DNA of 53,852 nt from Rhodocyclales bacterium. GTDB lineage: Bacteria; Pseudomonadota; Gammaproteobacteria; Burkholderiales; Rhodocyclaceae. The translations under genes were made by a program, and so were the position numbers. The stretch spans positions 1 to 53,852 of the forward strand of contig JACRIZ010000027.1 in NCBI GenBank assembly GCA_016235765.1. The letters run 5' to 3'. Positions within the stretch are counted from its first letter, which is position 1. Every line of letters begins with the position of its first letter. The notes under the pieces were generated by a model. The model saw nothing but the letters and a program-made list of their open reading frames with translations, did not search any database and had not been told where the DNA came from. Below, piece by piece: positions 1 through 8,381 of the stretch.

Positions 1-1612
1 CGCTCGCCGCCGCGCATTGGACCACCGCATGGGCCAGCATCTTCTCCAGACTGCCCGGCGCCAGATTGTTCGCCTTGCCCCAATCACCCACCTCGGCGGT
101 GAGCGACTGGGCGAGCGAACTCACCAGCGCCGCCTTCATCGATTCCGACAGCGGCTCGCCGTACATGGCGCTATGCACCCCGGCCTTGACGGCGGCCTGG
201 GTGGCGTAAGTCCGGAAACGATCCACGAAGGCGGCGTTGGTCACCGTCGGATTCGGCAGGTTCAGGGCCGTCGTCACGCCCTGTACCAGCCCGGCCGTCA
301 GCATCGCCGCAACGACCTGCTTCACGCTCTCGCTGGAGCCCAGATCGTTCAGCGTCTGGCCGATATCGCCGTGGTTGTTAATGAGGGAGACGGCGGCCTG
401 GGCAGCGAGGGTGGAAACACCCGCCGTCACCCCGGCGCCGACCGCGGCGCCGACGGCGGCGTTGCCCGTGGCGGTAGTCGCCGCCCCCTCGGCGGCGGCG
501 CCCGCTCCCGACGCCGCCCCCCAAGTGAGGATCGTCACCACGATCACCACCACCGCCGCCCCCTCCTTGGTGAGCCCGGCATGGTGGTAGTCCCACTCCT
601 GGGCAGCGAGCTCCACCTTCTGCCAGTCCACGTCGTCGCGCTGGGCCAGATCGCCCATCCACTCCAGGCCGGGGGTCTTGGCGAGCGACGCGGCCCGGGT
701 GCGCAGCGTCAGGTCGGGCGGGGTCACCCAGGCGCATTGGCTCGGGGCGAGCTTCGAGCACGTCCAGACCGGGTCGGGAATCACCGTCTTCGCCTTCTCA
801 CGCACCGAAGTTCCGGCACTGGCCGAAACGCTGCCGTTCCCGGCCTGCGCCTTCGCCAACTCAACCTGCGTCGGTGCCAGGGCCACCGCCCCGACCGTAT
901 AACCGCCGGGCGCCGCCAGGTCCGCCTTGGCCTGGGAGCCATCCTCGTTGCGGCCGGAGAGATGGATCTCCGGCAGGACCAGGGATTCCCGCTGGGCGCC
1001 GGCATCGGCGATGTTGTCCCAAACGGTGGCGTGCTGGTCGTGGCCGTCGGCGGAGCTGGTGCTCTCCTTCACGCCATACAAGTTGATGCGGGCGTACTCG
1101 TCGATGACTTTGCCCTCGGCATCCACCCCGGCCCGGACCGAGAGCGTCTCGGCCCGGATCACCGGCGCCTGCAAGCTCGTGTCGCCCCCCGAGCGCAGCG
1201 CGATGTCGCCGCCCTCGAGGGTGCTCCGGGCCGCCGTCCGGCCGGCCGCGTCCTCGTGGGTGTTCAAACTCTTGACGATGCGGGCGGGGGAAACGTAGCT
1301 CTTGTGGGTCACGAAGCCCAGCGCGTTCTGCAGCCCGTTACGGCCCGTGCGGGACTCGGTGACGGTGTCCGCGCCCAGGCGGTTGTTCTTGTACTCCGTC
1401 TGCTCGTGGCGCTCATTCACCTCGGTGGCGGCCAGGACCAGGATCTGGTTGTCCGCTTCGAGGGAGAGGCGACCCTCGCTCTGGACGGAACTCGCCTGCA
1501 CCACGAGATTGTTGACGGCCTGGACAGCGACCTCGCTGCCGGCGAGCTTCGAGCCGACCTGATGGACCTTGAGGGTGTCGATATCGGTCTGCCAGCTCTT
1601 GCGGCCGACGTT
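1..1612 (-). pseudogene. Orphan cdiA internal fragment (duplicated CdiA core, runs off window)
   Basis: Read on the minus strand, this segment encodes a protein nearly the same as residues ~1085-1626 of the full CdiA at 2157-8369. It shares phrases such as NVGRKSWQTD, SRTGRNG, VTHKSYVSPARIVKSLN and GDIGQTLNDLGSSESVKQ. The copy has many substitutions, lacks four residues near the STDTDTG stretch of the full gene, and differs in an Ala/Gly-rich patch after VTILTWG. No start codon or ribosome binding site opens this frame. Upstream of 1612 the frame continues about 38 unrelated codons before a stop. It lacks a TPS secretion domain, so it could not be exported alone. The arrangement, a truncated cdiA 3' part downstream of the immunity gene, is that of an orphan cdiA-CT module. 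Its toxin end, if any, lies outside the window. A simple decaying duplication is the alternative. Confidence 0.8.
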
Positions 1613-1800
1613 GCCGATGAGGGGGGGCGTACTGCGACGGCTGACTTTTGCGAGGCGCGTCGCGAAGGGGAGGCCGGCAGCAACGGTGGATTGGTGCCAG
1701 TGTCGGAAAACAACTAAACCAGTTCATTCAGTACTGCGCCGAGGATCACTCGCGGAACTCGATCGTGATCGCCCGGTGTTGCGGGTCGGAGAGGAAGCAG
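1613..1800. other. Junction between immunity gene and orphan cdiA copy
   Basis: Homology between the two cdiA copies stops sharply at 1612 (5117 in the full gene). The next ~190 bases match nothing I recognise. A 21-codon minus-strand frame (1746-1811) ending ITIEFRE overlaps the immunity gene stop and is probably not a gene. No insertion sequence ends, tRNA remnant or terminator are visible. Confidence 0.4.
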
Positions 1801-2160
1801 CTACAAGCCATATTTCCTGAGCACGCCTTCGATTTCGGCCATCTTCTCCGGGAAGCTAGCTCCTAGCGCAAGCAATGTCTCTCTTGCCGCACGACGAAAT
1901 GCCCCCGCATCATAGACTGCTACGCAAGGATTCAAACCGCTTACATCTGGATCAGCCCAGACACGATAGTGTTCGCCTTCCTCGTCGTTAATGCACTCAA
2001 CCTCCCACCCGGGGTCGCCACCAAATCCTGGACTAGGCGCGAGAATGTGCTTCAGCCAATGATCCAAAGGATCGTCAAAATATGGAGCGACCACGTGCAT
2101 AAGCACCCAATACAGTAACCGCTGGCTGCTCTCCATGGAATCAATCCGCCCCCATTTCAT
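1801..2160 (-). CDS. Putative CDI immunity protein
   Basis: A 119-residue acidic, soluble protein with no signal peptide or membrane segment. I do not recognise its family. Its role is inferred from position: its ATG overlaps the cdiA stop as ATGA (2157-2160), coupling it to the preceding toxin domain, as for CdiI immunity proteins that neutralise the cognate toxin in the cytoplasm of the producer. The N-terminal half is aromatic (YWVLMHVVAPYF), the middle is rich in Asp/Glu (ECINDEEGEHY), and the C-terminal part is probably helical (AFRRAARETLLALG). Base composition is visibly less GC-rich than in the surrounding genes and codon use is mixed, like the adjacent toxin-coding end, suggesting the pair was acquired together. 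Confidence 0.75.
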   Translation of the reverse strand: MKWGRIDSMESSQRLLYWVLMHVVAPYFDDPLDHWLKHILAPSPGFGGDPGWEVECINDEEGEHYRVWADPDVSGLNPCVAVYDAGAFRRAARETLLALGASFPEKMAEIEGVLRKYGL

Positions 2161-5100
2161 TTTGCTACTCCGACCGGATACGCGGTTGGAACAAAGGCAG
2201 TTCCATTTTGCATTCTTATGGGTACGGCGAAACGAATGCCATTGACATTTACCACTTGGAGAATGCTCCCATTTACTTGAAACTGAATTAGCGCCTTGTG
2301 GGCGGCAAGCATGGCCATTTCTGGCATATCTGGATAGATGGCTGGATCATAGACAGTTTTTGTGAACTGCTTTGAGGTGGTTGGGAGCGCATATTGAATC
2401 TCATAGATTCCAGGCGCTTTCTCGATCTGAGAAAGCACGTTTCCACCGGCATCGCTTAGGGCCGTGGCAAAACTATTAAGATCATGTCCGCCCGAGATTT
2501 GCTTCCCAGATATCGTGGCGTTCACTAGGTGATCCGCAAGGTCAGACCTAACCGCGCCACGGCCAACAAAATCGGCGTCAGGTAGCAAAGTGTCAACAAC
2601 GGTCGTATTTCCGGTTCCCGTTGTTCCGGCTTCCCGCGTGCCCGTTCCCCCCGCCTTTACCTCCTGGCCGAGCCCAGCACTGACCACACTGCCGACTTTG
2701 GCCGCCGCGCCCACGCCCAGGATGAACTCGGCGTAGTTCGCAGCCTCGGGGCTCAAGCCCAAGCTTTGCAAGGCTTGATTGAACATCGTAGCTTCGGGCT
2801 GGCCGCTGACCACCTGCTGGCTGCCGGTATAGAGCGCGTCCAGCGAGATTCCCGCGACAGCCGCGTTGGCCACGCAGCCAATGCCGGTCGCGCAACTCAC
2901 TGGCGCTGTGGCGACCGAACCGGCCACCCCCAAACCACCGAGAACGGCTTCACCAGCTCCGATCGCGCGAGTGGTCAGTTGGTAGGTGTTGTTCAATCGC
3001 TTGGCGGCATCGACATTCTGGTCGCTGAAGAGCCCGAGCGTCGAGTAGCCGAACATTCCTTGTTGTTGCACAAGCTGCTGCTGTTCAACGGCAAGGCTCG
3101 TACCGGCGTCGGCCATCGTTTTGAGCGCGTTGTACGCGGCACTCCCCACCGGATACTCCGCATAGCACTTCACCATCGCACAGGCCGCCGCCGTGAGCCG
3201 GGCTTCCTTCTCTGCATCGCCGTTGGCCAGTTGTTTGATGCGCACCTTCTCATCCTCATGCAACTGCCGATTATATGAATCCACCATCGAGGCAGAGGCC
3301 GACGCCGTCATCGAGTCCTTGCCCATGAGATCGGCGACGAGGATGGAGGTCATGGAGGCGATGGCATTGCCCAACTGGCCGCCGAGCTTGTTGTTCTTCG
3401 CGTAGTCGGTCTGATCGAGCTTGTCGCCGAGGGGCGAGAGGGCCTCGGCGATCGCTCCGCCCAGGGCGGCGGAGCCGCAGTCCTGCTTCATCACGCTCGC
3501 CGCCGCGCATTGGACCACCGCATGGGCCAGCATCTTCTCCAGGCTGCCCGGCGCCAGATGGTTCGCCTTGCCCCAATCACCCACCTCGGCAGTGAGCGAC
3601 TGCGCCAGCGAACTCACCAGCGCCGCCTTCATCGTCTCCGACAGCGGCTCGCCGTACATGGCGCTATGCACCCCGGCCTTGACGGCGGCCTGGGTGGCGT
3701 AAGTCCGGAAACGATCCACGAAGGTGGCGTTGGTGGCCGCCGGATTCGGCAGGTTGAAGGCCGTCGTCACGCCCTGCACCAGTCCCGCCGTCAGCATGGC
3801 GGTCACCACCTGCTTCACGCTCTCGCTGGAACCCAGATCGTTGAGTGTCTGGCCGATATCACCGTGGTTGTTGATCAGCGAGACAGCGGCCTGGGCGGCG
3901 AGGGTGGTCATGCCGGCGGCGATGCCGGCAGCGACGGCGGCGCCGGTGGTGCCGGCCGCCGTGCTCACGCCCGCGCTTTGGACTGCGCCGGTCGCCGCAC
4001 TGGATGCCGACCCCCAGGTGAGGATCGTCACCACGATCACCACCACCGCCGCCCCCTCCTTGGTGAGGCCGGCATGGTGGTAGTCCCACTCCTGGGCGGC
4101 GAGCTCCACCTTCTGCCAATCCACATCGTCGCGCTGGACCAGGTCGCCCATCCATTCCAAGCCGGGGGTCTTGGCGAGCGACGCGGCCCGGGTGCGCAAA
4201 GTCAGATCGGGCGGGGTCACCCAGGCGCATTGGCTCGGGGCGAGCTTCGAGCAGGTCCACACCGGGTCCGGAATCATCGTCTTCGCCTTCTCGCGCACCG
4301 AGCTTCCGGTGTCGGTGTCGGTACTGGCCGCGGCGCTGCCGTTCCCGGCCTGCGCCTTCGCGATCTCGTATTGCGTGGGCGCCAAGGCCACCGCCCCGAC
4401 TGTATAGCCGCCGGGCGCGGCCAGGTCCGCCTTGGCCTGGGAGCCATCCTCGTTCCGGCCGGCGAGATGGAGCTCCGGCAGGACCAGGGATTCCTGCCGG
4501 GCGCCGGCATCGGCGATGTTGTCCCAAACGGTGGCGTGCTGGTCGTGGCCGTCGGCGGAACTCGTGCTCTCCTTCACCCCGTAGAGGTTGAGGCGGGCGA
4601 ACTCGTCAATGACCTGGCCGTCCTTGTCCACCCCGGCACGGACCGTGAGCGTCTCGGCCCGGATCACCGGCGCTTCGAGGGTGGTGTCCGAGCCCGAGCG
4701 CAAGGCGATGTCCGTGCCCGAGAGTTCGCTGCGGGCGGCGGTCCGGCCGGCCTCGTCCTCGTGGCTGTTCAAGCTCTTGACGATGCGGGCGGGCGAAACG
4801 TAGCTCTTGTGGGTGACGAAGCCCAGCGCGTTCTGCACCCCGTTCCTGCCCGTGCGGGACTCGGTGATGGTGTCGGCGCCCAGCCGGTTGTTCTTGTACT
4901 CCGTCTGCTCGTGGCGCTCATTCACCTCGGTGGCGGCCAGCACCAGGATCTGGTTGCCCGCGTCGAGGGAGAGCTTGCCCTCGCTCTTGACGGAACTCGC
5001 CTGCACCACGAGGTTGTTGCCGGCCTGGACAGCGACTTCGTTGCCGGTGAGCTGCGAGCCGACCTGATGGATGCGCAGCGTATCGACATCGGTCTGCCAG

Positions 5101-8100
5101 CTCTTGCGGCCGACGTTCAGGAAGCTGCCCTGCTCCTGCCGCACGGAGGAAGCGGATTCGCGGGTCTCCTCGGCCGAGAGGACATAGACGTCCTGGCCGG
5201 CGGAGATGGTGAGCTTCTCCCGGGCCGAGACTTGCGCGGCTTCGAGCACCGCCGTGCCGCCGGCCTGGAGGCTCAGGTTCTTGCCGGAGAGGGTCGAGGC
5301 CTGGATGTCCGTTTCGGCGGACTGCCATTGCCCTTTCTCGGCCCAGCGCTTGCCGGTGAGCTTCTCGCGGGACTCGGCGAAAGTGGCGGCTTCCATGTCG
5401 CGCGTCGTTCGGCCGGCCTCGATCGTGAGGTCGCCCCCGGCGATGGCCGAGAGATCGCCCTGCGCCTGGAGGTCGACGGCGCGGGCGGAAAGGTTCTCTC
5501 CGGCGAGGAGCGTCACGTCGCCACCCGCAGCGATGCGGGTGCCGACTTCCGAGGAATTGCCTTGCTTGAGGTGGTTCCTGCCGTCCCAGACAATGGCCTG
5601 GCGGTTCGATTCGACGATCGTGCCGAAGCTCATGTCGCCCATCGCGGCCAGCAGCACCGGGCCGGCACCGGTGTTGACGATCTCGGCACCGTCGAACCGG
5701 GCGTTGCGCCCGGCGATGGCGGTGAGGGTGCCCGCTTCGCCGGTCACGTAGAGGCCGGCCAGCCGGCCGAGGTTGGTGCGTTCGCCCTGGGCCGAAGTTT
5801 GGGTGTTGGTGGTGCTGGCGACGGTGAGGTCGTTCTGGGCGGTGAGGCTCAAGCTGTCCCGAGCTTCTATCCTGCCGCCCAGGTTCTCGATATCGGTACT
5901 GGCGTTGAGCGTGACCGCGTCGCCGGCGATGCGCCCGCCCAGGTTCTTGAGGTTGTCTGCGTCGAGGCTGACGACCTGCCGGCCGGCAAGGGTGCCGCTG
6001 TTGGTGAGATCGCCGCCGATCTTGAGGTCGATGCTGTTGGCGGAGATGAGCGCGCCGCTGCCGTCGATGTCGCCGTCTTTGACGCGCACATAGACCTGCG
6101 GCACGAGGGCGCGGGCCATGCGGCCGTCGGGCAGTTTCACCTCCTTCTCGACCAGCCAGACGATGTCGCTGGTGAGTTGGGCGACCTGCGCATCGGTCAA
6201 TGCCACCCCCGGCGCCAGGTTCTGCGCCTGGGCAAAGGTGGCGCCGGCGTTCATCAGGGCCAGGTATTGCGCTTCGTCGTTCGTGTAGCCGGGGAGGAAA
6301 CGGCGACCGGTAAGTTGCGCGATCTGTTCGCGCAGCAGCCGCTGTTCGTAGAAGCCGTCGCCGAGGCGCTTTTCCGTTACGCGCGGGTCGGGGGCGCGGT
6401 TGGCCAGCAGGTAGTCGGAGGAAAGCCAGTTGCGGTAGTTGATGAGGCGCGGATCGCTGGCGACCAGATAGGCGGCGGTGGGGTCGGCGTTGAGGCTATA
6501 GAGGGAGGAGTCGGGAACTTGGGTACCGCTGCCGGCGGGGGGCGTGCCGGGGAGGTAGCGCGTGTCGACGAGCGGCGTCGACTCGACGGCGGCGGCCGGG
6601 TTGTAGGCCGAGGGGAAGTAGCGGGTGATGTAGTCGGTGTCGACGCAACTGCCGAGTACCCTTCTTGCGCAATAGGTGCCGCGCAGGGCGCTGGTCACGG
6701 TGCCGGCGTCGGTGGTGATGCGCTGGCCGGGGGCTTCGGTGTTGGTTAGGGTGCCCGGGGTGCCGGCGATGGCGCCGCCGGCCATGATGCGGCTTTGGTC
6801 GTTGAGCAGGTTGCCGACGTTCACATTCAGGTTGCCGCCGGCGAGGATTTGCGCCGGATCGGAACTGGCGATCCGCGTTTCGGCGACGTCGCGGCTGTAG
6901 CTGTAGCTGTACCAGTTATGGAAAGTGCCTTCGCCGGCGATGACGAGATAGGTGGCCTGGTCCACGCCATACCAGCTGATCGCCGGGTCGCCGGCCCGGT
7001 AGCGGTTGGCGGAACCGGCGCCCTGGTATTCGGCGATCGACTCGTGGCTGACCGCCACCACTTCGGTGCTGAAGTGCTCGTTGGTGTTGTTTACCTGGGC
7101 GGCGGCGAGGTGAATGTCGCCCAGCGCTTCGATGGTGGCGCTGGCGTTGTTGAGCGTGTCGGCCTGCCCCGTGGCGCGATTGTCCGCATCCAGGGCGCCG
7201 CCGATGGCGATGTCGCCGGCGCTGAAGATGAGGGCGTGCTCGCGGTTGTCGGTGGTCGTGGCGCCCATGTCCAACCGGTCGCGGGCGGCGATGACCGGTG
7301 CGCTGCCCCCTTCGGCGAGGTTGCTGACGGAGGTGGCGCCGATGGCGAGATGGTCGCCGTAAATGCGCCCGGTGCCGAGGTTGGCCACGGTGGTGGCCCG
7401 GATCACGGTTTCCCGGCCGTCGATCAGGCCCCGGTTGGTGAGTTGGCCATTGACGTTCACGACCACGTCGCCCGCACCGGCGCCGATTTCGCCGGCATTG
7501 CGGACGCCGACGCCGGCCTCGGTGCCGACGAGGGTGATTTTGCCGGCGTACATGCCGCCCAGGGCGGCGACGTCGATGGCGTACCCGGGCGCGGCGCCGT
7601 CGCCGGTCACGGGAGTGGTCTGGCTGTTGCCGGCATCGACGCGATTGGCGCCGGCGGTCAGCTTGAGGTTGTTGGCCCAGATGCGGCCATTGACCTCGAC
7701 GGCGCGGGCGATGAGGTCCGTGTAGTCGGTCTGCGTGGCGTCGAGCCCGCCGCCTTCGACCGCGACGCGGCCGCGCTGGACCAGATAGCCGTCGAGACTG
7801 CCGCAGTTCATGATCGGCGTGCCGGTGGTGAGGGTGGCGCGGCTTGCGTTGATGAAGCCGCAGCCGTTGCAGGTGATGCCGGCCGGATTGGCGACGATGA
7901 CTTGCGCGCGGTCGCCGGCGACTTCGAGGTAGCCCCTGAGCTGGCTGGGATTGCTGGAATTGACTTCGTTGAGGATGACGCGGGCACCGCCGCCGGCCAG
8001 CCAGGGATTGGCTTGCACCCAGCCGCCCAGTTGCGTCCTGGCGTCGTTGTGTGCGTTGTTGAGGATGACGCCATTCTGTTGCACGTCGAACTGGGTGTAG

Positions 8101-8369
8101 GTGTTGCGCGAAACGCCGGCGGCGCTGGGGGTCTGGATGTTCACCACCGGCACGCCGTTGCCGGTGACCAGCACGTTCGGTCTCTGGCTGGCCGGGGCAG
8201 AGGGGTCGACGACGATCTGGGCGTAGGCCGTGATCGGCTGTAATGCGGGCTGCACGGCCACGAGGAAGGCCAGCAGGCTCGCCAGCGGCCGGCGGACATG
8301 GCCGAAGGCTTCGGGGCTCGCCGGAGGCGTGTTGCCACGGCTGACGTTTACGAATCGGCGCTGGTTCAT
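2157..8369 (-). CDS. cdiA: CdiA-type two-partner secretion toxin / filamentous haemagglutinin
   Basis: A 2070-residue surface exoprotein, predicted to be exported by the adjacent CdiB and to carry a toxin tip. Residues 1-50 are a long basic-then-hydrophobic signal region, probably cleaved after AYA. Residues ~51-300 are the TPS domain, with the conserved NPAGITCNGCGFIN stretch at 161-174. Filamentous haemagglutinin repeats follow to ~1250. A DUF637-like segment (AVSLINNHGDIGQTLNDLGSS) lies near 1500, then an Ala/Gly-rich pretoxin region. From ~1924 a distinct C-terminal domain begins, with GGHDLNSF at 1960-1967 and KTVYDP at 2004-2009. These resemble a CdiA/EndoU-like toxin family, but that name is tentative. 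A strong AAGGAG site sits 8 bases before the ATG and overlaps the cdiB stop. No VENN motif was seen. The last ~440 bases are AT-richer than the rest. Confidence 0.93.
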   Translation of the reverse strand: MNQRRFVNVSRGNTPPASPEAFGHVRRPLASLLAFLVAVQPALQPITAYAQIVVDPSAPASQRPNVLVTGNGVPVVNIQTPSAAGVSRNTYTQFDVQQNGVILNNAHNDARTQLGGWVQANPWLAGGGARVILNEVNSSNPSQLRGYLEVAGDRAQVIVANPAGITCNGCGFINASRATLTTGTPIMNCGSLDGYLVQRGRVAVEGGGLDATQTDYTDLIARAVEVNGRIWANNLKLTAGANRVDAGNSQTTPVTGDGAAPGYAIDVAALGGMYAGKITLVGTEAGVGVRNAGEIGAGAGDVVVNVNGQLTNRGLIDGRETVIRATTVANLGTGRIYGDHLAIGATSVSNLAEGGSAPVIAARDRLDMGATTTDNREHALIFSAGDIAIGGALDADNRATGQADTLNNASATIEALGDIHLAAAQVNNTNEHFSTEVVAVSHESIAEYQGAGSANRYRAGDPAISWYGVDQATYLVIAGEGTFHNWYSYSYSRDVAETRIASSDPAQILAGGNLNVNVGNLLNDQSRIMAGGAIAGTPGTLTNTEAPGQRITTDAGTVTSALRGTYCARRVLGSCVDTDYITRYFPSAYNPAAAVESTPLVDTRYLPGTPPAGSGTQVPDSSLYSLNADPTAAYLVASDPRLINYRNWLSSDYLLANRAPDPRVTEKRLGDGFYEQRLLREQIAQLTGRRFLPGYTNDEAQYLALMNAGATFAQAQNLAPGVALTDAQVAQLTSDIVWLVEKEVKLPDGRMARALVPQVYVRVKDGDIDGSGALISANSIDLKIGGDLTNSGTLAGRQVVSLDADNLKNLGGRIAGDAVTLNASTDIENLGGRIEARDSLSLTAQNDLTVASTTNTQTSAQGERTNLGRLAGLYVTGEAGTLTAIAGRNARFDGAEIVNTGAGPVLLAAMGDMSFGTIVESNRQAIVWDGRNHLKQGNSSEVGTRIAAGGDVTLLAGENLSARAVDLQAQGDLSAIAGGDLTIEAGRTTRDMEAATFAESREKLTGKRWAEKGQWQSAETDIQASTLSGKNLSLQAGGTAVLEAAQVSAREKLTISAGQDVYVLSAEETRESASSVRQEQGSFLNVGRKSWQTDVDTLRIHQVGSQLTGNEVAVQAGNNLVVQASSVKSEGKLSLDAGNQILVLAATEVNERHEQTEYKNNRLGADTITESRTGRNGVQNALGFVTHKSYVSPARIVKSLNSHEDEAGRTAARSELSGTDIALRSGSDTTLEAPVIRAETLTVRAGVDKDGQVIDEFARLNLYGVKESTSSADGHDQHATVWDNIADAGARQESLVLPELHLAGRNEDGSQAKADLAAPGGYTVGAVALAPTQYEIAKAQAGNGSAAASTDTDTGSSVREKAKTMIPDPVWTCSKLAPSQCAWVTPPDLTLRTRAASLAKTPGLEWMGDLVQRDDVDWQKVELAAQEWDYHHAGLTKEGAAVVVIVVTILTWGSASSAATGAVQSAGVSTAAGTTGAAVAAGIAAGMTTLAAQAAVSLINNHGDIGQTLNDLGSSESVKQVVTAMLTAGLVQGVTTAFNLPNPAATNATFVDRFRTYATQAAVKAGVHSAMYGEPLSETMKAALVSSLAQSLTAEVGDWGKANHLAPGSLEKMLAHAVVQCAAASVMKQDCGSAALGGAIAEALSPLGDKLDQTDYAKNNKLGGQLGNAIASMTSILVADLMGKDSMTASASASMVDSYNRQLHEDEKVRIKQLANGDAEKEARLTAAACAMVKCYAEYPVGSAAYNALKTMADAGTSLAVEQQQLVQQQGMFGYSTLGLFSDQNVDAAKRLNNTYQLTTRAIGAGEAVLGGLGVAGSVATAPVSCATGIGCVANAAVAGISLDALYTGSQQVVSGQPEATMFNQALQSLGLSPEAANYAEFILGVGAAAKVGSVVSAGLGQEVKAGGTGTREAGTTGTGNTTVVDTLLPDADFVGRGAVRSDLADHLVNATISGKQISGGHDLNSFATALSDAGGNVLSQIEKAPGIYEIQYALPTTSKQFTKTVYDPAIYPDMPEMAMLAAHKALIQFQVNGSILQVVNVNGIRFAVPIRMQNGTAFVPTAYPVGVAK
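3494..5117. repeat. Long direct repeat, partner of 1-1612
   Basis: This part of cdiA is repeated in the same orientation at 1-1612. Position 1 aligns with 3494 and 1612 with 5117; the offset grows from 3493 to 3505 because the left copy lacks 12 bases. Long blocks are base-identical, separated by clustered substitutions. Such repeats could allow recombination that swaps the toxin/immunity end of cdiA. The repeat may extend further left, outside the window. Confidence 0.9.
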
Positions 8370-8381
8370 TGGTCCTGCTCC

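Noticed and set aside
1006-1745. Possible insertion sequence at the edge of the cdiA duplication
   Set aside because: No transposase fragment, terminal inverted repeat or target duplication visible around 1612.
1746-1811. 21-codon minus-strand frame ending ITIEFRE after the immunity gene
   Set aside because: Too short, overlaps the immunity gene stop, no ribosome site; at most a remnant of an earlier gene end.
3510-6749. Very long plus-strand open frame opposite cdiA
   Set aside because: Antisense shadow of GC-rich cdiA; low-complexity Gly/Arg/His composition, no domain, and the same frame recurs over the duplicated copy at 1-1717.
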